A stretch of 61,870 bases of DNA from Chloroflexota bacterium. GTDB lineage: Bacteria > Chloroflexota > Anaerolineae > SpSt-313. Location: the NCBI GenBank assembly GCA_029553955.1, contig JAKPJZ010000049.1, positions 1 through 61,870 on the forward strand, in the 5' to 3' direction. Positions within the stretch are counted from its first letter, which is position 1. Each line of letters starts with the position of its first letter. Made by a program: the position numbers and the translations under genes. The notes beneath the pieces were generated by a model that worked only from the letters and a program-made list of their open reading frames with translations, did not search any database and was not told the origin of the DNA. This document shows positions 23,671 to 31,803 of this stretch, one piece after another.

Positions 23671-25209
23671 CTAGCCCCTTGTGGGCGTTTTCGCGCAGTG
23701 GTGAGCGCCGCGATCAAGAACACCCTGCAGATAGCCCGAGAGTCGCTCCGGGAGGGGCGCCGATTTCGCCAGCTCGAGGCCCAGCCGCAGCGCCGCGCTG
23801 CCCAGCACCTGCGGCCACAGCCACACCACAGCGAACAGTGCGCAGGCCATCGTCGCCGCTGTCACGCCCAGCCGCAGCACCTCGGGCGACGCGCTCAGAC
23901 GCATGAGCGTGATGCTGGGCCACGCGCCCACCAGTGCCACAATGCTCAGCAGGCACCCCGGCAGCCAGGCGCGCCAATAGTCGCGAGCCGGTATCTGCAG
24001 GATCTGCAGGGCGAGGCGCACCATGATGAGCCAATTAGCAACGGTGACCAGGGTGACGGCGGTCGCGACGCCCTCAAGCCCCCATCGCGCGCCTGCCACA
24101 GCGCCAACGCCAACCATGAGGGCGTAGAGCATCTTGGTGGCGGCAAGGCGATACACTCTGCCTACCGCCCCACCCAGAGAATCCGACAGGCGGACGGACG
24201 CGCGCAGCGGCACCTGCGTGAGCAGGATTTGCGCCGGCAGCACCGCGCCGCTCCAACGCTCACCGAGCAGCCCGCGTACCGCCTCGGGGGCGACGACAAC
24301 GGCCAGCACGGTCACCGGCAGCAAGACCACAGTGGTCACTTCGAGCGACTGCAGATAGCCCGTCCGCAGCCGTGCCATGTCATCCTGAACGCGCGTCATG
24401 GCCGCATACATCACCTGGTCGACCACGATGCCGAGGAAACGCCTGGGCAGGTCCATGATGGTGAACGCCATCTGGTAGAGTCCCAAGGCCTCGGGTCCGA
24501 TGAGCCGGCCCACAGCCGCATTGTCGGCCTGAGAGGCGCCGTAGCCGAACAGCTGCGCCGCGCTCAGCCCGGCGCCAAAGCGCACCAAATCACGCAGGTC
24601 GCGCCAAGACCATTTGGGCCTCACGATCGGCCGGCTGGTGGTCGCGAGCAGCAGCGCTCTCATGAGGCTCTGAGACACTGTGGCTGCCACAATCGCCCAG
24701 ACGCCCGCCCCCCGCAACGCGAGCCCGATGCCGACGAGGCCAAACCCGGCCGTGTACGAGGCTACGTCAATGAGCGCCAGCTTGCGGTAGTGCAGCTCGC
24801 GCTCGAACAGCGCCATCGCGACGGCCGCATAGCCGCTGATGAGCAGCGTCACGCTGGTCGCTCGCAGCAGGCCAGTCACCTGCGGCTGGCCAAAGAACGC
24901 CGCGACCCAAGGCGCGGCGATCCAGGTCAGCGCCATGGCCAGCCCGCCCAGGCCAAGCGAGAGCATGAAGGCCATGCCCACGTAGCGGCCGCAGACGTCC
25001 TTGTGCTGCACCACCGCGGGGCGCACCCCGATCTCCGAGAACATCGCCACCATGCCAAGCGCCATGCTCACGATAGCATACAGGCCAAAATCCTCGGGCG
25101 GGATGTGGCGGGCGAGAACGGCCATGACCGTGAGCTGCAGGCACGCCTGCGTGAGCACCGAGCCCAAGCTCCAGGCAGCGGCGGCCATCGAGCGGTGGGT
25201 CAGGCTCAT
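23671..25209 (-). CDS. polysaccharide flippase (Wzx/MOP superfamily)
   Basis: 512 aa with about 12-14 hydrophobic helices. The N-terminus SLTHRSMAAAAWSLGSVLTQ and the segments IPPEDFGLYAIVSMALGMVA and LIGPEALGLYQMAFTIMDLP are typical of the WzxC/RfbX branch. It would move the undecaprenyl-linked repeat unit across the membrane for Wzy. ATG 25209 has GGGAG 7 nt upstream. The last codons (KTPTRG) contain CGCCCACAAGGG, a string that recurs on the other side of the MITE at 23399-23666, in front of the CapA-like start. Confidence 0.9.
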   Translation of the reverse strand: MSLTHRSMAAAAWSLGSVLTQACLQLTVMAVLARHIPPEDFGLYAIVSMALGMVAMFSEIGVRPAVVQHKDVCGRYVGMAFMLSLGLGGLAMALTWIAAPWVAAFFGQPQVTGLLRATSVTLLISGYAAVAMALFERELHYRKLALIDVASYTAGFGLVGIGLALRGAGVWAIVAATVSQSLMRALLLATTSRPIVRPKWSWRDLRDLVRFGAGLSAAQLFGYGASQADNAAVGRLIGPEALGLYQMAFTIMDLPRRFLGIVVDQVMYAAMTRVQDDMARLRTGYLQSLEVTTVVLLPVTVLAVVVAPEAVRGLLGERWSGAVLPAQILLTQVPLRASVRLSDSLGGAVGRVYRLAATKMLYALMVGVGAVAGARWGLEGVATAVTLVTVANWLIMVRLALQILQIPARDYWRAWLPGCLLSIVALVGAWPSITLMRLSASPEVLRLGVTAATMACALFAVVWLWPQVLGSAALRLGLELAKSAPLPERLSGYLQGVLDRGAHHCAKTPTRG

Positions 25210-25220
25210 GGCATGGCTCC

Positions 25221-25871
25221 CTACCCCCAGTCAAAGGCTGCCAGCCAATCGCTCAACGGCTGCCAACCCAACCCGTGCCGGGCGTAATAATAGGCCATCT
25301 TCCCATACTCCTCGAACACATACGTGCGCGACGCCGGGTCGGTCCACCAGCGGCGCTGGAGGGAGGTGAGCGCAAAGGGGATGGGCGCCATCTGCACGCG
25401 CACGCCGGCGCCCAACACGTGCCGGAAGGCCCACTGCGCCCGGCGCATGTGGAAGGGGTCGCTGACGACGATCACCGAGCGTACCGGCTCGGCGCTCTGG
25501 GCGATGAACGCCCGCAGCCGCAGCGCCTCGTCGTAGGTGCTGGTGACCGCGGCGCTGTCGGTGGCGATAGCCCTGGCCGGCACGCCCTGCTGCACGGCCA
25601 GCGCCCGGCCCCGTTCGCCGTGGTCGCCCTGGATCTCGGGGCACCAGCCGCCAGTGAAGAAGATCTGCCTGCCGTAGCCCTCCTGGTACAGCCGGATGGC
25701 GTGGTCGGTGCGGTCGTCGTGGCCGGCGATGACGTGGATCACGTCGGCCGGCTCGAGCGCATCGTGCACCACCAGGTAATCGCCGATGGCCAGCAGGATT
25801 GGCTCGTAGACGAGGAGCAACACGGCGCCCAACAGGGCCATACCGATGATGGAGAGGTAGCGAGCCCTCAA
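25221..25871 (-). CDS. DUF218 (YdcF/SanA/ElyC-like) membrane-anchored protein
   Basis: 216 aa. One N-terminal TM helix (about 8-30) is followed by the DUF218 fold: DVIHVIAGHDDRTDHAIRLY, IFFTGGWCPE, TDSAAVTSTYDEALRLR and VIVVSDPFHMRRAQWAF. SanA/ElyC relatives affect envelope polysaccharide synthesis, probably through lipid carrier steps, but the reaction is not settled. The start codon is TTG at 25871 with AGGAGG 4 nt upstream; no suitable ATG is present. It is the first gene after the 240-nt spacer that follows the NusG-like gene; I see no ORF in that spacer. Confidence 0.8.
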   Translation of the reverse strand: MRARYLSIIGMALLGAVLLLVYEPILLAIGDYLVVHDALEPADVIHVIAGHDDRTDHAIRLYQEGYGRQIFFTGGWCPEIQGDHGERGRALAVQQGVPARAIATDSAAVTSTYDEALRLRAFIAQSAEPVRSVIVVSDPFHMRRAQWAFRHVLGAGVRVQMAPIPFALTSLQRRWWTDPASRTYVFEEYGKMAYYYARHGLGWQPLSDWLAAFDWG

Positions 25872-26111
25872 CGGTCCTCCTCCGCATCTTCCCAGACGAC
25901 CCTACGGCACGAGATACCCGGGCAGGCTCCGCCGCTCGCAGGCCACTGGGCGCGCGAGTGCTCAGCGGTACTGGGCCGTGCTCCGCCCTCGCGACCGCTC
26001 TCTCGAGCGTGCGACAGCCGAGCCCCTATCACAGGCTGCCCGATCGCCTCCCAGCTCCCCTCCGGCGAGCCGGCGGCATGGGAGCCGCCCCTGCTGGTTT
26101 GGCAGGCGTTC

Positions 26112-26597
26112 TTACCCCACCCGCTCCAGCCACTGCATGGCGATCTCGCAGGATGTGAGGCGCCCCATAATCTCGACGAGCACGCGCGCCCGCTCCTCGC
26201 CGGAGAGACGGCGTTCAAAGAGCGCCTCCATGCCCCGCAGCGGCCCGGCGACGACGCGCAGCCGATCGTTGGGCCGCAGGGGCAGCCTTTTGTAGAACTC
26301 GCGACTGTTGGTGTGCGCCAGCCGGTCCTGCAGCCACTGGATAACGCCGTCGGGCACGGTGGCCGGCTGGCCGCCAAAGCTCACCACGCGGGTCACGCCA
26401 GGGGCCCAGTCGAGCGACGACAGGGCCACCTGCGCCAGGTCCAGGCGGACGAAGAGGTAGCGCGCGAAGAAGGGTTCGGCCCGCCGCCCCTCGTGCTGCA
26501 GCAGGGGCAAGTAGGCCGTGATGCCGCGCTGTGCCATCAGGTCGCGCACCAGGTATTCTTTGTGGGGCTTGGTGTGCAGCGTGTACCAGCGTTCCAC
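26112..26597 (-). CDS. NusG/RfaH-like operon-specific antiterminator
   Basis: 161 aa: an NGN domain (MERWYTLHTKPHKEYLVRDL, ITAYLPLL, RYLFVRLDL) followed by a KOW-type domain (LPLRPNDRLRVVAGPLRGME). Core NusG genes normally sit with secE and rplK; this copy heads a capsule operon, like RfaH, UpxY and LoaP. It is expected to bind RNA polymerase and help it read through the long operon. The start is GTG 26597 with GGAGG 8 nt upstream. A strong intrinsic terminator lies just ahead of it (26635-26673), which suggests it acts on its own transcript. Confidence 0.88.
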   Translation of the reverse strand: MERWYTLHTKPHKEYLVRDLMAQRGITAYLPLLQHEGRRAEPFFARYLFVRLDLAQVALSSLDWAPGVTRVVSFGGQPATVPDGVIQWLQDRLAHTNSREFYKRLPLRPNDRLRVVAGPLRGMEALFERRLSGEERARVLVEIMGRLTSCEIAMQWLERVG

Positions 26598-26634
26598 CCC
26601 AATGCCTCCCGTTCGCCTGGTCTGAGGAAAACAA

Positions 26635-26673
26635 GAGGCCGGCCCGGCGTGTCAGACACGCTGGGCCGGCCTC
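26635..26673 (-). terminator. intrinsic terminator/attenuator before the NusG-like gene
   Basis: An 18-bp stem (26635-26652 with 26656-26673, one G-T pair) and a 3-nt loop are followed, in minus-strand reading, by TTGTTTTCC. It lies after the 72-aa leader ORF and 38 bp before the GTG start of the antiterminator gene. Confidence 0.85.
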
Positions 26674-26753
26674 CGGGAATTTTCCACCTCTGTCGAGGCT
26701 GCACTATGCGGTTGGTGTGCGTACGCGTGTGCCTGCTATGGCAGAGAAGACCG

Positions 26754-26972
26754 TTACTCGCCGGGGCCGATGTCCTCGCTCCGCACGGTTTGGATGAAGC
26801 GGAGCTTGTCGCGGCTCTTGATCAGCCTGACTTCACCGAACGGCCCGACCTCGGCCAGCGCCTGGTCGATGGCGTACATCTGCTTCAACGTCAGGCATTG
26901 CAGTGGGCGTTCGGTGGGCAGTGAGATGATCCTGGTCGCCAGAGCCGTGCTCTCACTGCGCTCTCTCTGCAT
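26754..26972 (-). CDS. 72-aa leader ORF of the capsule operon
   Basis: First ORF of the operon, with ATG 26972 and a GGAGGGAG ribosome binding site. The sequence is hydrophilic and probably helical-beta: CLTLKQMYAIDQALAEVGPF is followed by GEVRLIKSRDKLRFIQTVRS. No known family comes to mind. It ends at 26754, 80 nt upstream of the terminator hairpin, so it may be a regulatory protein or a translated leader that tunes termination. The well-formed promoter and ribosome binding site support its being real. Confidence 0.65.
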   Translation of the reverse strand: MQRERSESTALATRIISLPTERPLQCLTLKQMYAIDQALAEVGPFGEVRLIKSRDKLRFIQTVRSEDIGPGE

Positions 26973-27026
26973 GCGCTCTCCCTCCGCGTCGAGTGTGTTG
27001 TGGATGGTATCGCGGGGTCAGCAGGA

Positions 27027-27055
27027 ATAGTAGTACAACTCACAGGCATTGTCAA
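27027..27055 (-). promoter_or_regulatory. sigma70-type promoter of the capsule operon
   Basis: Reading the minus strand, TTGACA (27055-27050) and TACTAT (27032-27027) are 17 bp apart. Transcription would begin near 27020, giving a leader of about 50 nt before the 72-aa ORF. Confidence 0.8.
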
Positions 27056-27155
27056 CGCGATCAAGAAAATAGCATGTCCTTCTTCTCCTGTCAAGGCGAG
27101 TGGCGCCTGGGGTGCATCCGCGATGCGTGGGAGAGTGTACATCCGGCGCAACTGC

Positions 27156-27254
27156 TCAGCCTGTCATTGCGAGCCGCAGCGAAGCAATCCCCAGCCATGC
27201 GCGTCACGGCCACGTTGGAGATTGCTTCGCTGCGGCTCGCAATGACAGGCTGAA
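27156..27254. repeat. dispersed inverted repeat, family B (copy 1)
   Basis: Arms CATTGCGAGCCGCAGCGAAG and its complement flank a variable centre of about 30 bp. Family B copies occur at 27156, 29821, 34291, 35044 and 37319. This copy and the promoter account for most of the 367-bp gene-free stretch 26973-27339; nothing further is evident there. Confidence 0.9.
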
Positions 27255-27339
27255 CAGTGACCATCCGGCAGGCTGCTGCTGTCGCTGCCACATCCGGCGG
27301 CGTGGGAGCCGCCTCTGCTTGCGGCAGTAGGAAAACGCT

Positions 27340-28521
27340 CTAGCGGCTCGGGGCAGCGGCGCCTGCCAGCTCGCGGTAGAGTTGCTCATAGCGCGCGATC
27401 GTGCGCTCGACGGCGTGGCCGCTGGCGATGGCCAGGCTCTGGGCGCCCATCGCCGGCCAGCGGGCGCGTTCGTCGCAGAGCCGGGCGATGCCGCGCGCCG
27501 CATCGGCCGCATCGCCCGGGCGAAAGAGGTAGCCATTGGCGCCGTCGTGCACCAGCTCGGGCAGGGCGCGCGCCGCGGCGGCAAGCACCGGCCGGCCGGT
27601 GGCCATCGCTTCGAGGGTAGCGATGCTCTGCAGCTCGACCTCGCTGGGCATGGCAAAGACGTCGGCGCTGTTGAGCAGCGGCACCAGGTCGGCCTCCGGC
27701 ACATAGCCAGCAAAGACTGCGCGCCCGCCCAGCCCGAGCCGCGCAGCCAACGCCGTGAGCGCCGGCAACGCACGGCCACGGCCGGCGATGGCCAGTTGCA
27801 CGTCGCCGCGCCCGGCCAGCGCCAGCGCCCGCAGCAGCACGTCGAGGCGCTTGTCGCCGTCGACCCGGCCGACGTAGAGGAAGAGCGGCCGTTCGGGGTC
27901 GAGCCCGTAGCGCCGCCGCACGCCGGCCCGATCGATGGCGCTGTCGGGGGCAAAGCGCTGCAGGTCGACCCCGGCCGAGATGGCCAGCGCCGGCACGCGC
28001 AGCCCCTGCCGTCGCAGAACCGCCGCCGAGGTCTCGCTGACCGCGGTGACCACAGCAGCCCGATTCATGACCTCGAGCACCATCGCCCAGAGCAGCCGCT
28101 CCACCAGGGTCCGGCTCGCCGGGAAGGGCAGTTGCGGGATCATGTTGTCGGGCAAAAAGTTGTTCGTGCCAACCAACGGCAGGCCGCGGGCGCGGGCCGC
28201 CTGCGCGACGGCCCGGCTCAGGGGATAGTGGTCCTGGATGTGCACCACCTGGGGCTGCAGCGCATCGAGCAAGCGGCCCACCGCGGCCTGCGGCCGCAGC
28301 GTGACGTGGATCTCGGCGTAAAAGGGCGCCAACGACAGCGCCGCCAGGGCATAGATGCGCACGCCCCCGTGCTCGGCTTCGTAGGCGCGCCCGCGGTCCG
28401 AAGGCACGAGCACGGCCACCTCGTGCCCGGCCGCGGCCAACCCCTCCGCCAGCCCGATGCCGAACACGGCCGCGCCGTTGCGCGGCGGGCGATAGGTCTG
28501 CCCGGCGAAGAGAATGCGCAT
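27340..28521 (-). CDS. GT4 glycosyltransferase
   Basis: 393 aa. MRILFAGQTYRPPRNGAAVF opens the acceptor domain; VHIQDHYPLSRAV, NFLPDNMIPQLPF, LFLYVGRVDGDKRLDVLLRA and FAMPSEVELQSIATLEAMAT with the E-x7-E pair follow. It resembles diacylglycerol or phosphatidylinositol glycosyltransferases (PimB/DGDG-synthase-like) more than capsule enzymes, as suggested by the HIQDHYP segment. ATG 28521 is chosen over 28536 because GGAGGCGAGG precedes it directly. It lies upstream of the capsule promoter and belongs to a separate unit with the UPF0104 gene. Confidence 0.87.
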   Translation of the reverse strand: MRILFAGQTYRPPRNGAAVFGIGLAEGLAAAGHEVAVLVPSDRGRAYEAEHGGVRIYALAALSLAPFYAEIHVTLRPQAAVGRLLDALQPQVVHIQDHYPLSRAVAQAARARGLPLVGTNNFLPDNMIPQLPFPASRTLVERLLWAMVLEVMNRAAVVTAVSETSAAVLRRQGLRVPALAISAGVDLQRFAPDSAIDRAGVRRRYGLDPERPLFLYVGRVDGDKRLDVLLRALALAGRGDVQLAIAGRGRALPALTALAARLGLGGRAVFAGYVPEADLVPLLNSADVFAMPSEVELQSIATLEAMATGRPVLAAAARALPELVHDGANGYLFRPGDAADAARGIARLCDERARWPAMGAQSLAIASGHAVERTIARYEQLYRELAGAAAPSR

Positions 28522-28550
28522 CCTCGCCTCCTGCATCGTTTGAGCGCCTT

Positions 28551-28607
28551 GGTTCGTAGTTGGCGCCAGGCCATAGGGTCAAGGCACTCAAGCGCCAACT
28601 ACGAACC
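28551..28607. repeat. inverted repeat overlapping a gene end
   Basis: Arms GGTTCGTAGTTGGCGC (28551-28566) and its exact complement (28592-28607). The UPF0104 gene reads into the right arm, and its TAG stop (28599-28601) comes from the repeat. Confidence 0.85.
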
Positions 28608-29705
28608 GGGCTCCCCGTTGCCCTGTGGTGGTCCCGTTTGCGCCGGCGGCCGTCGCTCGCAGGCCTCGGCTTCGGGCTGAGGCCCGCCGCCAAAGGCACG
28701 CACGCGCTGCAGGAAAAAGAACCCGATGAGCAGCGGCAGCCAGACGTTGAGGCCGCGGAATACAAGCGTGATCACGAGCGCGCGGTCGAGCGGCACCCCG
28801 AGGGAAGCGAAGACGAGCGTCATCACGCCTTCGACGATGCCGATGCCGTGCGGGATGAAGGTAATGACGGAAAAGACCACATCCATCGAAAAGCCGGCGA
28901 CGAGCGCACCAATGCTCAGCGGCTGGCGGTAGGCCAGCGACACGGTATACAGGCAGGCCACGTTGATCAGATGGGCCACCAGCGCCGCGAGAAGGGTGGC
29001 GCCCAGCCGCAACGGGTGGCCCGAGATGTCGCACGCGGCGCTCGAGAACTCGCACGTCGTGCGCTCGGCCCAATCGGGGGCGACGACGGCTGAGCGCTTG
29101 AGGCGGGCCGCCAACCCGTTGAGGCCCTCCTGTACCGCCCGCAGCAGCCTGCCCAGCCGTACCGGCTGCCAGCGCCCGAGGAAAAGCAGCGCGCTCAGGC
29201 CGGCCACAAAGACCACAAAGAAGAGGCTGGCCAGCCATTCGTAGGCCTGCAACACGCCACGGAACGCCAGGTAGCCGAGGCCATAGGCGATGAACACGAT
29301 CATGGTCACCAGGTCAGCGACCAGCACCAGCAGCGAACCCTCCGCAGCCCGCGCCGCCGACTGGCCGCGGCGACAGGCATCGTCGATGAACACCGCCAGC
29401 GCACTCACGCCGCCCGAAGGCACGATCGCCTTGAGAAAGATGGAGGCAAAAAGCACGGGTATCAGCTCGGTCACCTGGCTGATGACTTCGACCGTGTAGA
29501 ACGCATATTTGTACAACACAGCATAGGTTACATAGTACACGACCTGCAACAGGACCGCTGCGGCCAGCCACTGCGGCTGCCCGCGCACGAACGTCGCCAG
29601 GAGTGTGCGGAGTGCGTTGAACTGGATGATCACCAGCGCAAGGAATGCGCCAATAACGACGAGCAGCAGCCACCGGCGCCTCAGCCACTCCGCCCAGCGC
29701 GACAT
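28599..29705 (-). CDS. UPF0104/LPG-synthase TM-type membrane protein (AglD-like)
   Basis: About 368 aa with around 8 TM helices. Segments FLKAIVPSGGVSALAVFIDD, VADLVTMIVF and ITFIPHGIGIVEGVMTLVFA are typical of the flippase-like membrane domain shared by MprF and AglD-related proteins. These are linked to lipid transport or glycolipid synthesis. ATG 29705 is the likely start; a GTG at 29753 is in frame but only adds charged residues. The next gene is a GT4 enzyme, so the pair may make a glycolipid. The C-terminal tail is Pro/Gln-rich, and its last codons and stop are contributed by an inverted repeat. Confidence 0.8.
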   Translation of the reverse strand: MSRWAEWLRRRWLLLVVIGAFLALVIIQFNALRTLLATFVRGQPQWLAAAVLLQVVYYVTYAVLYKYAFYTVEVISQVTELIPVLFASIFLKAIVPSGGVSALAVFIDDACRRGQSAARAAEGSLLVLVADLVTMIVFIAYGLGYLAFRGVLQAYEWLASLFFVVFVAGLSALLFLGRWQPVRLGRLLRAVQEGLNGLAARLKRSAVVAPDWAERTTCEFSSAACDISGHPLRLGATLLAALVAHLINVACLYTVSLAYRQPLSIGALVAGFSMDVVFSVITFIPHGIGIVEGVMTLVFASLGVPLDRALVITLVFRGLNVWLPLLIGFFFLQRVRAFGGGPQPEAEACERRPPAQTGPPQGNGEPGS

Positions 29706-29820
29706 CGAGCCAGCCTTTCGCTTGAGATGGCGGCGATCAGCATCGGCTATCACCCCACATCATGCAGCACGTTCCTCCACCGTAGCAAGATATGGGCCGT
29801 AGCAGGCCGTGTTCGTGCTC

Positions 29821-29904
29821 TGTCATTGCGAGCGCAGCGAAGCAATCCCCGGCCATGCTCGCTGCCATCGCGGTGGGGATTGCTTCGCTGCGCTCGCAAT
29901 GACA
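29821..29904. repeat. dispersed inverted repeat, family B (copy 2)
   Basis: TGTCATTGCGAGCGCAGCGA and its complement flank a 30-bp centre. It occupies the gap between the UPF0104 and AI-2E-type genes. Confidence 0.92.
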
Positions 29905-29919
29905 GTGTGGGCACGGCTG

Positions 29920-31068
29920 CTAGGCCAGGCCGGCGTGCTCGCCCCAGGGTCCGCGCTGGCGCCACGAGCGTCGCACACGGCGCAGGGCCTCGTCGGGCGG
30001 CACGGCCTGGGTGCGCAGGTAGGCATACTGGAAGACGTCGCGCAGCACCGCCGTGATGGGCACCACGAGCAGCAATCCGAGGAGCCCCCAGAGATAGCCC
30101 GCAATGATGAGCAACACGATGATGACCGCCGGGCGAATGCGCACACTGGCGCCGACGACCCGTGGCCCGATGAACAGGTTCTCGAATTCGTGGACGCCGA
30201 TGGTGATCAGGATCGCCCAGAGCGCCAGGATCGGCCGCTCAAACGCCGCGATGATGACCGCTGGGATGGCAGCGAGGACCGGCCCAAAGGTGGGGATGAG
30301 GTCACCGATGGCCGCAAGGACCCCCAGCACGACGGCGAATTCGATGCCCACGAGGTAGAAGGCGCCGCCGATGAGGATGCCGACGGTCACGGCAACGAAG
30401 ACCTGGCCGCGCAAATAGTCGCCCGCCACTTCGTTGAGGATGCGGCCAATATTGGCCACATCGGGCAGCGAGCCCTCGGGGAAGAGGCTCAAGCCCGCGC
30501 GGCGGAAACGCTCGACATCGTAGATGAGGTAGATAAGCCAGAAGGGAACGGTGACGTAGGCCAGGATGACGATGAGCGGGATGCTGACCGCGCTCGTCAG
30601 GCCGCCGAGCACGTCGCGCCGGATCAGGTCCAGCCAACCCTGGGGTGTGCTCGGCAGTTGGGTGGCGAGCAGCGCGCGCAGCGAAACGGGCACGAGGCGC
30701 TCATAGGCGCTCACGAGGCTCGACAGGCCGCCCAGCAACTCCGGGCCACGCGAGAGCAACGCCGCTGCCTGGGCGATCACGCGCGGCACAAAGACGGCAA
30801 AGAAGGCGACGACGAGCGCCAGCACGACCGCATACACGGCAAAGATGGCGATCAGGCGCGAAATGCCGTGCCGTTCCCACGAGCGCGGCAGGTGGCGCTC
30901 GATCCACATGACCGCCGGCAGGACGATCCAGGCCAGAATGGCGCCGATGATAAAGGGCACGAGGACCGTCCATGCCGCCACGATGACGTAGAGGACCGCG
31001 GCCACCACCCCCGCGATCAGCGCAGCGCGCAGCCAGAGCCGCGCGGGCCAGCGGCGCAGGTCGCCCAT
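29920..31068 (-). CDS. AI-2E family (UPF0118) transporter-like permease
   Basis: 382 aa with about 8 TM helices. The N-terminal pair (AALIAGVVAAVLYVIVAAWT, PFIIGAILAWIVLPAVMWIE), the cytoplasmic stretch, and the C-terminal motifs GILIGGAFYLVG, IGDLIPTFGPVLAAIPAVII and GPRVVGASVRIRPAVIIV are standard for the family. Members have been linked to autoinducer or ion export; the substrate here is unknown. ATG 31068 has GGAGGAGGAGCG upstream. The gene stands between a repeat-filled gap and family B copy 2. Confidence 0.88.
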   Translation of the reverse strand: MGDLRRWPARLWLRAALIAGVVAAVLYVIVAAWTVLVPFIIGAILAWIVLPAVMWIERHLPRSWERHGISRLIAIFAVYAVVLALVVAFFAVFVPRVIAQAAALLSRGPELLGGLSSLVSAYERLVPVSLRALLATQLPSTPQGWLDLIRRDVLGGLTSAVSIPLIVILAYVTVPFWLIYLIYDVERFRRAGLSLFPEGSLPDVANIGRILNEVAGDYLRGQVFVAVTVGILIGGAFYLVGIEFAVVLGVLAAIGDLIPTFGPVLAAIPAVIIAAFERPILALWAILITIGVHEFENLFIGPRVVGASVRIRPAVIIVLLIIAGYLWGLLGLLLVVPITAVLRDVFQYAYLRTQAVPPDEALRRVRRSWRQRGPWGEHAGLA

Positions 31069-31082
31069 CGCTCCTCCTCCCC

Positions 31083-31341
31083 CCTCGCGCTCGTTCGGGG
31101 GAGGACAAGGCGACAGCCTCCCCCTCTCCCTCGGAGGGAGAGGGCAGCGGTGAGGGTGAAACGCTGCGCCGGCGGGCCGCATCCAGCCCATCCGGGCGCT
31201 TGCCTCGCTGTCGAATCCCCCCTAACCCTCTCCCCTGCGGGGAAGAGGGCACAGGCCTGCCCGTCGGCCCCCGAACCTCGCGCTGGCGGGGCGGCGAACC
31301 TTGCGAAGGTTCGCCGCCAACAGAAGCGGCCAAAGCCGCCA
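31083..31341. repeat. repeat-rich intergenic stretch
   Basis: Contains the inverted repeat CCCTCTCCCTC/GAGGGAGAGGG (31122-31144), a CCCTAACCCTCTCCCC motif near 31220, and GGCGAACCTTGCGAAGGTTCGCC near 31283-31306, which is related to the family E palindromes at 39325 and 42546. No ORF is supported. Confidence 0.7.
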
Positions 31342-31803
31342 CTACAAAGGGGCTGCAATAAGCGCCTGCGGGGCTACCTCCACAATGCGCGTGTGCAGCC
31401 AGGCCACCTGCCGGTCCGTCTCGGCGCCCAGGGTGCCACAGGCGCGTTCCAGTTCGCCGTCGCGCAGGGCACGCGCCGTCTGGCCCAACACCGTCCAGCG
31501 CAGATGCACGTCCTGCGCCAAGAGCCAGGCGCTCTGCAGGTCGAGGAGCAGGCCATAGCGGCCGTTGCGCGGCCTCAGGGAGATCAGTGGCATGGCCGGC
31601 GCCGGCTGCGGCAACTCGTCGCCGCTGCAGCGCCGGCCCAGCTCGGCCAGGGCCGCGACGTGCTGTCGCGACCACTGCGCCGCCAGCCGGCCGATCGCGC
31701 TCACATCGGGCTCCCCTGCATGCACGTCGGCCAGTGCCTCCAGGGCGTCAGCGAGTTGCCTCTCCCGTTCCTCGAGCAGCGCCAGGTAGGCCCGCACGTG
31801 CAC
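31342..31803 (-). CDS. 153-aa companion of the molybdopterin oxidoreductase
   Basis: Unrecognised. GTG 31803 has GAGGAGGAGCAG directly upstream and overlaps the end of the oxidoreductase gene by 56 bp; an earlier start (31866) would overlap by 119 bp. The protein is helix-rich: VHVRAYLALLEERERQLADA, then SRQHVAALAELGRR and LHTRIVEV. The pattern of Glu/His at helical spacing recalls ferritin-like or chaperone helical bundles, but no metal motif is firm. Tight coupling suggests a maturation factor or small subunit for the oxidoreductase. Confidence 0.55.
   Translation of the reverse strand: MHVRAYLALLEERERQLADALEALADVHAGEPDVSAIGRLAAQWSRQHVAALAELGRRCSGDELPQPAPAMPLISLRPRNGRYGLLLDLQSAWLLAQDVHLRWTVLGQTARALRDGELERACGTLGAETDRQVAWLHTRIVEVAPQALIAAPL

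Noticed and set aside
25872..26111. A JUMPstart/ops-like RfaH recruitment site in the spacer after the NusG-like gene
   Set aside because: I looked for a GGCGGTAGC-type ops element in the right orientation and found none convincing; a recruitment site may exist but cannot be named.
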